From the NCBI RefSeq assembly GCF_964204645.1, contig NC_134030.1, forward strand, positions 20,403,110-20,467,109: a DNA stretch of 64,000 nt, read 5' to 3'. The DNA is from Tubulanus polymorphus (taxonomy: Eukaryota; Nemertea; Palaeonemertea; Tubulaniformes; Tubulanidae). Position numbers and translations under genes: made by a program. Positions 11,591-23,780 of the stretch are shown one piece after another (the first letter of the stretch is position 1; each line of letters begins with the position of its first letter). The notes below the pieces were generated by a model. It was not told the DNA's origin. It ran no database searches and saw nothing but the letters and a program-made list of their open reading frames with translations.

Positions 11591-11785
11591 TCTAAATGTA
11601 TATGAATCCCTCCGGTAGTATATATGTATTGTAAATAGTATAATATGTACATAAGCCTGAGCCCAGTTTATTAAGTTTTAAAAGCTTTTATTTATGTAAT
11701 TATTTCAAATACTGTTTTCCCCCATTATACCATGGGAATGGTTGGAGTGTAATAAATATTTGTATTCATTCCATCTAACGACTGA
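11590..11785 (+). mobile_element. Retroelement 3'-end family, copy 1
   Basis: Shares with 35660-35880 the ordered segments ATCCCTCC, TATGTATTGTAAATAGTA, a pyrimidine run, ACCATGGGAATGGTTGGAG and GTAATAAAT. The second copy ends in a pentanucleotide tail. Conserved 3' segment plus tail is typical of a LINE or SINE; the family is not identified. Confidence 0.5.
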
Positions 11786-11849
11786 CATTTTATAGACTGG
11801 TTTTTTGCTAGTTCAAGTGGCCTTTCAACGAGGTACAACAGTCAGTATT

Positions 11850-12045
11850 TATTAGAGGAGGCATGAAGTATTATGTGCAATTGTCTGGAGCGAAAACATG
11901 TAAACGATTGGTTGTTTATTGATTAGTTTTTCGCCGTTTTCGTTTAAGTCTTTTTATCAGAGGAGTCATGAAGTATTTATGTGCAATTTTCTGGAGCGAT
12001 AACATGTTAACGATTGTTTTTGTATTGACTAGTTTATCGCCTCTG
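11850..12045 (+). repeat. Imperfect tandem repeat, 2 x about 105 bp
   Basis: The sequence from AGAGGAGGCATGAAGTATT (11854) recurs at about 11959 with scattered changes. It lies at the left edge of the 2-kb duplication that follows. Confidence 0.7.
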
Positions 12046-13796
12046 CCACCTCGTTCACTTGACCTTTCAACCAAGTTACGTATTACAAACATATTGTTTA
12101 CGTCGTATTGAAGCAAAATTATCTTTAAATACACTGATGTGTTGATTCACGGACAATATTCCGATACAAGAGCTAAACAGACTGATTTAAAGTGGAGCTT
12201 AAAAATAAACATGAAATAAAATAAACCTATTTCGCGTTGGCTCGTGCGTGATGGCCATCGTCGAGTTAGAAAGAGCATTCTCAGAAGATGATGGCACTGC
12301 TGAAATCGTTCATAAATTTCGAATAAAAGTAATGAGATTTTGTGTCAAGTTTGTGTATTAGGATGATTTTGTCAAATCAGTCACAGTGTAAATAGGAACC
12401 AATTGTCAAAACAGAAAATCAGCAGAGTTCAATGAAATGAAGCTCGCATTGGTGCTATTTAAGTTTGTCATCTCCACTTATAACTTAAAACATACCCTGT
12501 TATTTGGACATTGTATGGACGCTACCAATCTGATGCTATTGACCAATTGTCAAAACAGAAAATCAAAATAGTGTTCAATGAAAGAAGCTCGCATTGGTGC
12601 AATTTTAGTTTGCCATCTCCACTTATAACTCAAAACATCACACATCTATTGAGTTGTTAAGATCTACCCTGTTATTAGGACATTGTAAGGACGCTACCAA
12701 AAGGAATATTAAAGGACTTCTCTCCTGATGCCGAGTTTGAAAAATGCTGTTTCTTGTAGGTAGATGAATTCGTATTAGGTGAAATTATTTTTCAACCATG
12801 TGAACAACTATTTAACCAGTATCAGGCGTGTCCTTAGGCCATTGCCTTCCAGCCGTGATATCTGCCTGATAATTCTTATGTCCAGTCTGCTGATTGATTG
12901 CCTAATGTCTTGTATCTTTTCATCGTGCTTAAGTTTGGGGGATCCATGATTGATAAAAGAATGATAATGATTGGGTTTGTACACGGCTCACGCTACAGAC
13001 TGAAACATGCATTAATTCATAAGGTTAAACGTTTTAAATATAGTGTTTACTATAATACCGACCGCTATAGTAACTACGATGTAAATGTGTCCGTCTTAAT
13101 CGTTATAAGTTACAATAATTTTTCACGATTTCCGTTCGGGAAATGTTCCTCCAAGTTGCCCTTATTCATCGATCCGCAAAATTAGGCTCGCAAAATTAGG
13201 TTCGAACCCCACTGAAGCCCCTTCACAATCCGTACTTTGAAGATGACAACGTTCGAATCTGATCCGTCCAGCTTGCATGATCCATTCATGATTTCAGTAA
13301 CCACAACAAATTGTCATAGACAACATTGATAGTAATTTGTTTAAATTTTATTGAACATCAAGTAAAAACTGTAGTTTACAGTACAATTACGCCATCTTTA
13401 TCAATGGTTCTGACTTGACGCCAACATTTTCTGAGAAAAATTAGTGTAAATCTAATACGATGTCAATAAATGTATTACTATTTCATTATCAAATTCGTGA
13501 AATGCCATTATTGGGCGTATCGTTATATCTCGGCCAAATAACTACGTGGGTAACAACGGCAACTGATCTTTTTTAATTTATTTCGCTTTCATCGATAATT
13601 AGTATTGTGTATTAGTAATGCACTTATTGAAAATTTTAATTTTTCTGATAAACTGATGATAAACTGGAGCCTTATAAGGCAGTAGTCAATCAAGAGAAAA
13701 ATTAACGTAGTGTAGTTCTTTGGTCTTCAGAGTTAAAATATGATAATAAGAATGACATTCCCAATCATATACATGAACTGATGTGACCCTGGGGCC

Positions 13797-13885
13797 GGTT
13801 GCATAGTCATGGCTTAGACTTAAGACCAGTCTAAGACTATTTTAGTTCTATAGCTAATCTAACAGCTTATAAGCAGTCTTAAGTA
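13797..13885. repeat. Foldback/MITE-like element at duplication junction
   Basis: The sequence GGCCGGTTGCATAGTCATGG continues into GGCTTAGACTTAAGACCAGT and its imperfect inverse (CTAAGACT, GCAGTCTTA). Short palindromic elements opening with GGCCGGTTGCA are frequent in marine invertebrate genomes. The terminal repeat is imperfect and no target duplication was established. Confidence 0.45.
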
Positions 13886-14629
13886 TAACGATTGGTTTTT
13901 CATTGACTAGTTTTTGGCTGTTTGTCACGTCTCGTTCACTCTATGAGGCATAATATCAAATCGGTGAACTTTGGCCACGACCTAGAATTCGATTCCTGTT
14001 CAGGACAGCGATGATGAAATTATAAGCTTTCGACGATCACCAGCCTTTCATTTTTCAACTAACTCAGATGATATTTACGTCGTATGCACAATTTTCTTTA
14101 AATACACTGGAGTGTTGAGTAACGGACAATATTCCGATACAAGAGCTAAACAGACTGATTTAAAGTGAGGTTTAAAATAAACATGAAATGAAATAAACCT
14201 ATTTTGCGTTGGCTCGTGTGTGATGGCCATCGTCGAGTAAGAAAGAGCATTCTCAGAAGATGATGGCACTGTAGAAATTGTTCATAAATTTCGAATAAAA
14301 GTATTGAGATTTTGTGTCAAGTTTGTGTATTAAGATATGATTTTGTCAAATCTGCGACAAGTGTAAATAGGAACCAATTGTCAAAACAGAAAATCAGTAG
14401 AGTTCAATGAAATGAAGCTCGCATTGGTGCAATTTAAGTTTGCCATCTCCACTAATAACTTAATACATCACACATCTATTGAGTTGTTAAGAACTACCCT
14501 GTTATTTGGATATTGTAAGGACGCTACCAATCTACGACTCCTTTGCTGATGCCGAGTTTGGAAAATGCTGTTTCTTGTAGGTAGATGAATTCGTATATAG
14601 TTGAAATTATTTTTCAACCATGTCAAATA

Positions 14630-14702
14630 GTAAAACTCATTAGTTTTTTTTTGGTAACGAGGGTTCAATAAATGCAATGTAATAATAATAATAATAATAA
14701 TG

Positions 14703-14734
<32 letters not shown>

Positions 14735-14808
14735 TAGTGCTTATATAGCGCCTTTCCAATGAATGCTCAAAGCGCTGTCACTCAATTATGTAACGCAGGT
14801 ACGTATTA
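14630..14808 (-). mobile_element. SINE/LINE-tail insertion with (TAA)n
   Basis: Present only in the second copy of the 2-kb duplication. An (AAT)n tract (about 14680-14732) adjoins ATTAGTGCTTATATAGCGCC and AATGCTCAAAGCGCTGTCA, a combination that looks like the 3' end and tail of a short retroelement read on the minus strand. Confidence 0.55.
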
Positions 14809-15979
14809 GTCCGTGTCCTTGAACCATTACCTTCCAGCCGTGATATCTGCCTGATAATTCTTATGCAAAGTCTGCTGATTGATTGCCTAATGTCTTCTAA
14901 ACTTTTGATCTACTTGTGCTTAAGTTTGGGGGATCCATGATTGATAAAAGTATGATGATAATTGGGTTTGCACGGCCCACGCTACACACTGAAACATGCA
15001 TTAATTCGTAAGGTTAAGAGTGTTAAATATAGTGGCTACTATGATACCGACCGCTATAGTAACTATGATAGTGAAATCTGTCTGTCTTAATCATCAATTA
15101 CAATAACTTGTTCACGATTTTCGGTTCGGGAAATAATCCTCTAACTTGCTCTTACTCATCGATCCGCAAAAAAAGGTTCGAACCCCACTGGAGCCCCCTT
15201 CACAATCCGTACTTTGAAGGTGACAACGTTCGAATCTGATTGGTCCAGCTTGCATGATCCATTCATGATTCATTACCAACCAGTATCCACAAGAAATTAA
15301 TAAAGACAGAATTGATAGTAATTTACTTAAATTTGATTGAATATCAAGTACAAACTGTAGTCTAACAGTATGATCGGCAAATTACCATTACGCCATCTTT
15401 ATCAATACTGCTGACTTGACGCCAACATTTTCTGAGAAAAATTATTGTAAATCCAATTTGATGTCATTACATGTATTACTATTTCATTAGTTCGTGAAAT
15501 ACCATTATTGGGTGTATCGTTATATCTCGGCCAAATAACTACGTGGGTAACAACGGTTTTGAAACACCTGACAAACATATATATGACGTTAAGGCCATTC
15601 AAAGTTGATACCTTATTTCTCATCAAGTCGTGAAGCCGCCCACGTCACTCCCGATAGCCGATAGCCAAAATAAAAAGAAAAATATAAATGTCGAAACCCG
15701 CGTCAGATTTCTTACGATCGGTTCTTTTTTTTCTATAACACCTCACGCGCGCGTGATGACGCGTCGTATAGGGGATCTTTTTTAATGCATTTCGCTTTTA
15801 TCGATAATTAGTATTGTGTATTAGTAATGCACTTATTGAACATTTTAATTTTTCTATGATAAACAGTCAACGAAGTCGAAAAAACAGTCAACCAAGGTAA
15901 AAAATTAGCGTATATAATGTTCTTTGGTCTATTCAGAATTTAGATATGACAATAAGAATGGCATTCGCAAAATGATTGG

Positions 15980-16629
15980 GTATGTGACCCTGTAGATTAT
16001 ATGCAAATGTTTGAAATTGTGTAGGTTAGATGTTATAGATAAAGAAAATAAGCAAATGAACATGTCTTGATTCTGTACACTTAAACTTTAATGGATCGAG
16101 ACTCTGAAAAACTCCCGCTCTCGTATCATATAAGTTATACACAGTGAATGATCTTTGGATTTAAAAAGAAAAACCTCCCGCCCTCGTCTCCTTGGAATAC
16201 ATGAAAATACGAGTTTATTTCCACTTTTTTATTTTAACAAAGCTCATAACCAAAATATTCTCCCGCCCTCGTCATGTCTAGAACTGAGGTCTGGATGAGA
16301 AACAAGTTATTAACTTTGATGGGCCTGGCTATTAATACTTATTGTACATTTCGTGTTTTTGCGCTTGAAGATTTCGCTTCACTAATTTGTACTGTATTTG
16401 GTGATTGATGGGGGAAATTACGGTCAGCTGACAACCTCGTTCATCACATCTACCAAAAACATTACCATTACTTTCCTTCGGTTATCTGAAATAACGAATT
16501 AAATTGTAACTTAAATCAAACTTAGATTTGCTGTATGATTTCGACACATTATATCTATATTTATATGGTGCAAAATTCAAGAAAAACGCTTGAAGAATGA
16601 CACTTTATTTTGTGTGCATTTCAGCGGAT
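15980..16629. other. No gene recognised
   Basis: The phrase CTCCCGCCCTCGTC, or a close variant, occurs three times (about 16108, 16174 and 16260) in otherwise AT-rich sequence. Nothing else is supported. Confidence 0.5.
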
Positions 16630-18730
16630 CAACCGGGACCGGCGTGCTTCAACCGGGACGGTGTGTATTCAACCGGGACGGCGTGTATTCAACCGGGACG
16701 GCGTGTATTCAACCGGGACGGCGTGTATTCAACCGGGACGGTGTGAACCGGGACGGTGTCCATTCAACCGGGACAGCGTGTATTCAACCGGAGCGGCGTG
16801 TACTCAACCGGGACGGCGTGTATTCAACCGGGGCGGCGTGTATTCAACCGGGACGGTGTGTATTCAACCGGGACGGTGTGTATTCAACCGAGACTGCGTG
16901 CATTCAACCGGGACGGCGTGTATTCGACCGGGACGGCGTGTATTCGACCGGGACGGCGTGTATTCGACCGGGACGGCGTGTATTCAACCGGGACGGTGTG
17001 AACCGGGACGGTGTCCATTCAACCGGGACAGCGTGTATTCAACCGGAGCGGCGTGTATTCAACCGGGACGGCGTGTACTCAACCGGGACGGCGTGTATTC
17101 AACCGGGACGGTGTGTATTCAACCGAGACGGTGTGTATTCAACCGAGACTGCGTGCATTCAACCGGGACGGCGTGTATTCGACCGGGACGGCGTGTATTC
17201 GACCGGGACGGAGTGTATTCAACCGGGACGGCGTGAACCCGGGACGGCGTGTATTCAACCGGGACGGTGTGAACCCGGGACGGCGTGTATTCAACCGGGA
17301 CGGTGTGAACCCGGGACGGCGTGTATTCGACCGGGACGATGTGTATTCAACCGGGACAGCGTGTATTCAACCGGAGCGGCGTGTATTCAACCGGGACGGC
17401 GTGTATTCAACCGGGACGGCGTGTATTCAACCGGGGCGGCGTGTATTCAACCGGGACGGTGTGTATTCAACCGAGACGGTGTGTATTCAACCGAGACTAC
17501 GTGCATTCAACCGGGACGGCGTGTATTCGACCGGGACGGCGTGTATTCGACCGGGACGGAGTGTATTCAACCGGGACGGCGTGTACTCAAGTAGGACGGT
17601 GTGTATTCAACCGGGACGGTGTGAACCCGGGACGGCGTGTATTCAACCGGGACGGTGTGAACCCGGGACGGCGTGTATTCAACCGGGACGGTGTGAACCC
17701 GGGACGGCGTGTATTCGACCGGGACGATGTGTATTCAACCGGGACGGCGTGTATTCAAGTAGGACGGTGTGTATTCAACCGGGACGGTGTGAACCCGGGA
17801 TTCAACCGGGACGGCGTGTATTCAACCGGGACGGCGTGTATTCAACTGGGACGGCGTGTATTCAACCGGGACGGTGTGAACCCGGGACGGCGTGTATTCA
17901 ACCGGGACGGCGTGTATTCAACCGGGACGGTGTGAACCCGGGACGGCGTGTATTCAACCGGGACGGTGTGAACCCGGGACGGCGTGTATTCGACTGGGAC
18001 GATGTGTATTCAACCGGGACGGCGTGTACTCAAGTAGGACGGTGTGTATTCAACCGGGACGGTGTGAACCCGGGATTCAACCGGGACGGCGTGTATTCAA
18101 CCGGGACGGCGTGTATTCAACTGGGACGGCGTGTATTCAACCGGGACGGTGTGTATTCAACCGGGACGGCGTGTATTCAACTGGGACGGCGTGTACTCAA
18201 CCGGGACGGTGTGTATTCAACTGGGACGGCGTGTACTCAACCGGGACGGTGTGAACCCGGGACGGCGTGTATTAGAGATCCAACCGGGACGGTGTGTATT
18301 CAACCGGGACGGCGTGTACTCAAGTAGGACGGTGTGTATTCAACCGGGACGGTGTGTATTCAACCGGGACGGTGTGAACCCGGGACGGCGTGTATTCAAC
18401 CGGGACGGTGTGAACCCGGGACGGCGTGTATTCGACTGGGACGATGTGTATTCAACCGGGACGGCGTGTACTCAAGTAGGACGGTGTGTATTCAACCGGG
18501 ACGGTGTGAACCCGGGATTCAACCGGGACGGCGTGTATTCAACCGGGACGGCGTGTATTCAACTGGGACGGCGTGTACTCAACCGGGACGGTGTGTATTC
18601 AACTGGGACGGCGTGTACTCAACCGGGACGGTGTGAACCCGGGACGGCGTGTATTAGAGATTCAACCGGGACGGCGTGTATTCAACCGGGACGGCGTGTA
18701 TTCAACCGGGACGGCGTGTATTCAACCGGG
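16630..18730 (+). repeat. CpG-rich 20-bp minisatellite, about 2.1 kb
   Basis: About 100 units of CAACCGGGACGGCGTGTATT. Variants carry GGTGTG for GGCGTG, ACTGGG for ACCGGG, or a shortened AACCCGGGACGG unit. Blocks recur at a higher order: the run starting near 16756 repeats at 17011 (255 bp), and the run near 17985 repeats at 18427 (442 bp). The unit has no stop in any plus-strand frame, and since 20 is not a multiple of 3, a translation cycles through all three. This yields several overlapping long open frames (for example 16590-17594 and 17011-18327) that should not be taken as genes without transcript support. Confidence 0.95.
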
Positions 18731-18835
18731 AAATATGTCCGCAAATGTGTCAAGTATACCTCCCAGGGTAAGGTGTCACCCTGATATAAGTTGCATATTT
18801 TATAATCATATAGATCTACAACATATTATTATTTA

Positions 18836-18925
18836 ATAATAATTAGCATGCCACACTGAATCGAAGGCTTTACGAAGATCGATGAAGCAGGTGTATAAGT
18901 TTTTAGATGATGCCAGTTTTTAGTA
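18836..18925 (-). mobile_element. LINE reverse-transcriptase fragment
   Basis: The minus strand reads YTCFIDLRKAFDSVWHA, the conserved motif A region of non-LTR reverse transcriptases. A stop lies upstream and no further RT blocks are adjacent, so it is a short degenerate relic. Confidence 0.75.
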
Positions 18926-19069
18926 TATGATTTAACCCGACCGAACTTAAAGCGAATTTCAACAATAGAATATCAGCTGTATTTGCCGACTTTATCACCT
19001 TAACACAAATCACTGGTCACAAACTTATTCGATTTAGAAGCGGTGTTAGGAGCCTACTGTATCTCAGTA

Positions 19070-20960
19070 ACTGAGTATCTGTAACGAGGGTCCATATGTT
19101 AAAAACAAGCTTAAACCTGACGTAACCTAAGTTTCCGATACAACAAATTAGTTGAAATATCTACTCACCAAATCAGGAGTGAGGTTTCACGGATTATTTC
19201 GATCAGTTATCTTTTCCTTGGGTGATGTAACATCGAAGCTACAATTCTACAATAAGGATGACCAAAAAGCTACAATAAGGATGGTCGGTTTGGGCCAGGT
19301 TGGTTTAGCCAGCAATTAGGTCTTGATTGGGGACATTAGGAAGCGGGTTGAAGCTGTAGTTGCTGTAGCCATAAGGAGGAAGAAGGGCTTCTCTAAAAGT
19401 AAAAATTAAACAATCACCATTAAATCTGATGATTCAATTTCGATACATGACATTTTCAGTCAAAAACAAATCTACTCACCACCGATTTACTTCCGTGTTG
19501 AGCAACATGGATTACGTCTCGACTCGATCGCAGCGTTGGTGGAGTCAGCCTCGTGGTATTGGCAGCAATTAGGTCCTGGTGATGGAAGTGAGGAATAGCT
19601 GATCTGAAAAAAAACAACAATTCAAAACATAAACAGTTCTAATTCTGACTCGAAAACGATATTTATGATGCCCGAGTAAGACCTCGGGGACAGAGGAGCA
19701 ACCTGGATATCCATTCACATAGCATGCGAGCAAAACTTATTTTCAAAGTCAAAGTCATCATGCGTCGTTCGACATTTATTTCGGCTAAACGAGTAAATCA
19801 ACGCAAAAGCATTTTTTATGAGAATCAATTTTTCAAAAGCATTTTCAAACTAGACTTTTATGACTCGCATGCCACTGGCTGGAATCATTATAACAAATTA
19901 AAATGCATTCCTAAGATTTGCAGATCATAAAACACATTAATTTATAAACCACTATCCCCGTACACTTGGGAAAGTGGTCAATTACCTGAGACCGTCCAGA
20001 CTGGGAAATTGGTTGCATCGGGATTTTTTTCTTTAAGGGCAAATTTCATTTCGAACTCTAAACTAATAATTTGTATATAATTTGTATATACTTTGTATAT
20101 ACAATTCATTCTGGTATAAGCTATGCCGGTGCGACCCCGATCCAAGTAGCAAGTCATATCGTAATATTCAGACATCTATCATAGGATCCTAGGACAATTC
20201 CCCCCCGGACAACTGCCCCCGGATGATTGCCCCCCGGACAATTGCCCCCCTCCGAATAAAATCTGTTTTGATTTGGATTAACACCACCTAAATACTTTAC
20301 TTAGAAATTAATTTGTATATTATTGAATATAGATTTATAAGATATAGAATTACTGATGTCGTGTGCAGATCAAAAACTTTAAATCAGTCCTTGAGTTATT
20401 ATAATCCACTTACCAAATTAAAGAAAACTTAATAAGTCCATTTATTAGTGCATTAGTCAATGTTGGCTGATTTATTGGAATTAGTTTTAGCGTTACTTTA
20501 GCCAATCAAAAACTTTAAAGCAGTCCTAGAGTAATTAGCTAGATTTAGTTAAATTTGTCTAATTAATTTGAAGTAAATATCTCTTGTTACTTTAAGATTA
20601 AAAAGATTTAATTTGGGGGGCAATTATCCGGGGGCAAAATGTCATAGGGGGCAATTTTCCGGGGGCAGTTGTCCTGATACCCTATCATAGATCACACACT
20701 TTTATTACGGCTTTATGGAAAATATAAGCCAATAGAAACAAATCAAAATATTAAGAAATTTAAAATAAACAGTCCCAGGCAAACGAACGCTGGAATGGAA
20801 ATGGACGAGACCGACCCTGGTATGCGATTAAAAGATAAATGCGAGAAATGGAAGTTCTCCATAGTCTTTCATCGATACAATATTTCAGGTAATTTTTCGA
20901 ACCGATTAGATACAGCGTTTCCCACGTCTATACATTTCAGGTTTTTAAAATACTTAAATT
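19070..20960 (-). repeat. Low-copy repeat family, copy B (inverted relative to A)
   Basis: On the minus strand this copy follows copy A in order: the segment ending in GATCTATGATAG, a coding-like exon starting with the ATG at 20175, an exon-like block with CAGGACCTAATTGCTGCC (about 19575), GTGAGTAG donor-like sites, and a tail with CTTAGGTTACGTCAGG. It is interrupted by a 498-bp MITE at 20184-20681, exactly where copy A is uninterrupted. Confidence 0.75.
20184..20681. mobile_element. MITE with 8-bp target duplication
   Basis: CTATCATA flanks both sides (20176-20183 and 20682-20689). The ends are inverted repeats opening GGTATCAGGACAACTGCCCC (right end, read inward) and GGATCCTAGGACAATTCCCC (left end), with subterminal copies of GGACAATTGCCCCC. 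The paralogous site in copy A has the target once (8749-8756) and no insert. An 8-bp duplication fits hAT- or P-like transposases; no transposase is encoded. Confidence 0.9.
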
Positions 20961-21330
20961 ACGTAATAATCGATCAATATTATTAGCAAGCCGCATATCT
21001 AGCCTGTGCATTACTTTTTTGAGAAAACTTGGTCCCCGGGACTTGGTCAACCGGGCCATTACAGACCTGGAGCTGATTACAAATTTCATTGCAATTCAAA
21101 AAAGTGACCCGTTCATCCGACATGATTAATTCTAGCCTAAAAAACAGATTAGTATTTTCTGACCTTCATGCTCATTGGTTATTTCCGTATGAGGTTATAC
21201 CATTTGACGTAATGCAAAAAAAAATTTGTGCAATACCAATTACCCACAATGATATCGATCTAAGATAATAAATACAATTCCGTAAGCACTAAGGTATTTT
21301 CCGTTCGTTCAAAAGTCAAAAACACATTGG

Positions 21331-21632
21331 TTCAAGACATGTTATCTACGAGATATGATTTTAAAGTTCGAAATGAACTCTAGTAATATTTTACCTTTTA
21401 TACCAGTGGAAGCTTGAATTACAGATAAACCGGTATGACATTGTTTGGTTATTTAGGTGATACATGATTAAAAGATTCAAGTTCAAGACATGTTATCTAC
21501 GAGATATGATTTTAAAGTTCGAAATGAACTCTAGTAATATTTTACCTTTTATACCAGTGGAAGCTTGAATTACAGATAAACCGGTATGACATTGTTTGGT
21601 TATTTAGGTGATACATGATTAAAAGATTCAAG
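21331..21632 (+). repeat. Tandem duplication, 2 x 151 bp
   Basis: Units 21331-21481 and 21482-21632 appear identical by eye, which suggests a recent event. No coding content. Confidence 0.9.
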
Positions 21633-21869
21633 TTGCCCCAACGTAAGTCCAAGTTCAATAAATCAGCATAAAATTATTCACTGTCGATAAAAAGTGTTTC
21701 GTAATTTTCAGTAATGACAAAGGTAACATATTAGATACTAATGTATGATAGTGTAATTAACAGTAGTTATAATGATGATACTCAATGATCAAGAGAAGAC
21801 AAGCGATTGCAATAGGATATCAATTAATTCGATTTTCTAACTCAAACAGAAATCATAGGCTTCAGTTGA

Positions 21870-22710
21870 TTCCAGTAAGAAGCAGTTTACTGTATTTGTT
21901 TGCTGTTACGAGGGTCTGCTAAAACCTGACTCAACTTAAGTTTCATAAACAAAGTTATAATGTACACCAAGTGTAGAATGCGGTTAAGTGGTGAGTATCG
22001 GTGACGGTGGAGAGTGTATGCCGGCGGAGATTGTAGTGATGTTGTAGAGTAATGATCGAGAGGATGATGCTGGAACTGTATAGTCATGATGATGTAGATG
22101 GCGTGATGGTGATAATGGCGGGTCTTTGAAATGCGTCAAAATGAAAATCCGAAACTGACAACCAACGTATTATATGGAATAATTTTCCTACACCCTTGCA
22201 CTATTACCCAGTATTCCAATAAATTGTCTACTCACCAATTCATTAGTGCCTTCTTGGACTATTTCGATCAGTTATCTTCTACTTATGCATATCATCTGCA
22301 GCAATCAGATCTCTCGGGTCGGGTTGATTTAATCAGCAGCATGCACATTTGATGGAAATCAGGTTCTGGGTAAGTGACGATGGTCTACAGTACCGGTACA
22401 CAATGTTGCAATAAAGTCTTGGCGAGAAACTGAGGAATGGCCTGCAAAAAATGACAATTTTAAAACATTACAACTGACATTATATCGACTCGACGATCGA
22501 ATGGTTGAATAAAGGTTTTTCTAGATACCTGAGTGAAAATTCGACTCGCGTGAAAATCCTGTAGCAAGTTGTAGAGTTATGTAAACCTGCACCGCAGAGA
22601 AGCGTCACTTCGCAACATCGCTAATCCCTAATGAAATCATGGACTCTAAGACAGCTGGATCATTTCATCTCACACCGGTCCCTTCGTTTTAGAGTCCATG
22701 ATGAAATCTA
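21870..22710 (-). repeat. Low-copy repeat family, copy C (palindrome left arm)
   Basis: Read on the minus strand it matches copy D (59288-60330) closely, including AACTGATCGAAATAGTCCAA, the donor-like GTGAGTAGACAATTTATTGG, and a block with CCCTCGTAACAGCAAACAAA. Its start carries an inverted repeat, ATCATGGACTCTAA...TTAGAGTCCATGAT (22637-22694), shared with copy D. It marks the outer edge of the large palindrome. Confidence 0.75.
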
Positions 22711-23450
22711 GCTAGTGTGGACGCGATATAGGACTATGTGAATGGTTTAATCCTCAGAACTGGTGCTATTCAAACCGATATATTCATTGATTATTGCATT
22801 CAAAAATGACAATGTATCCCTATGAACACAAAGTGAAGTGGTTCCGTCATAAAGTGATTCAACCGACAGTGGGAATACTCTAGGACACTGGTGCGACTAG
22901 CTGGATAATGCCATATTGACCCTGTACATATTTTACAGGAAAATTGTTCAAATACGTACAATATATACTGGAAGAGGCTAGACCTGACCCTGTTTGAGGC
23001 AGAGTCTTTGCAAAATCCTTGCAGCTCCATTGCAATCGATTATCCTCGGCATTTTAAATTCTCACAATTCTGGTGAATATCAGGCACGAAAATTATGAGA
23101 TCATTCAAATGATACAATTAGTTACTCCAACAAAGAATTTCAGTCGTTAGACCGCTGCAGAATTTCCCGAATATGTCATCTATTGGTGATGACTAATCAG
23201 AAATATTGGAGAAATGAATTCCAAAAATCCAGGCAGGTTAAACATAAAATAAATTTAAAAAAATATATGAGCTAGTAGAAAATTAGGTTTGGTAATCATG
23301 ATTTTTCCGGTTGAGAAATTTGAGGGTATTTGGTCCTAGATAGACACCCCTCTTAAATGCATTAATACAATTATTCAAGCTAGCCTGTAAAGAGCATTTT
23401 CAGTTGTTGTTATCGGGTTTCAAACAATTTAACTCTCCGATGGAAATTTC
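22711..23450. other. No gene recognised
   Basis: Lies downstream of the minus-strand Ig exon and could hold its later exons, but no frame with Ig or membrane features was found. Confidence 0.45.
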
Positions 23451-23459
23451 AAAACTTAC

Positions 23460-23780
23460 ACGTTACGTCCATTTTACTTTGATTTTCTATTCTATGTTTT
23501 AGTGTTATATTGTTGTACGTCGCCAAACGACACAGAATAGCATCTGCAAAGACCATAGCCCATGGTTCTAACTCAATTGAGGTGATAACTCCATTCTCCA
23601 TCTTAGTTGAGTGAACTTGCATTTTACTTGTGAAGAAAGTATGTCGATCATCGTCATCGTATCCGTTATTGAGCCATTCCACTGTCATAGCTACATTACC
23701 AATTTTACTAACAACTTTACAAGTGCAAGCTAAAGATTGGAATTGAGCCACTTTACACGGGTCTTCAAGTATGTTTATGC
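23460..23780 (-). CDS. Orphan immunoglobulin-like exon
   Basis: A 321-bp exon with a polypyrimidine-CTAG acceptor at 23781 and a TGTAAGT donor at 23459. It is phase 1 at both ends, the usual phase of Ig-superfamily exons. The translation shows an Ig-like layout: ACTCKV in the B strand, VEWLNNG in the C strand, and ADAILCRLATYNN around the second cysteine. It differs from the [13 protein letters not shown] family in the same cluster. No signal-peptide or membrane exon could be attached, so it may be part of a gene with distant exons or a leftover. The acceptor tract is a (TCTATC)n simple repeat. Confidence 0.55.

Larger units (their letters stand above)
11990..15980 (+). repeat. About 2-kb tandem duplication (11990-13790 and 13890-15980)
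   Basis: The copies align throughout, for example ACGGACAATATTCCGATACA at about 12150 and 14120, GGGGGATCCATGATTGATAA at about 12937 and 14928, and TATCTCGGCCAAATAACTAC at about 13525 and 15522. No coding frame is conserved between them. Copy 2 carries two extra segments: a SINE-like insertion with a TAA tract (14630-14808) and about 220 bases at 15553-15775. A foldback element sits at the junction. Confidence 0.85.
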
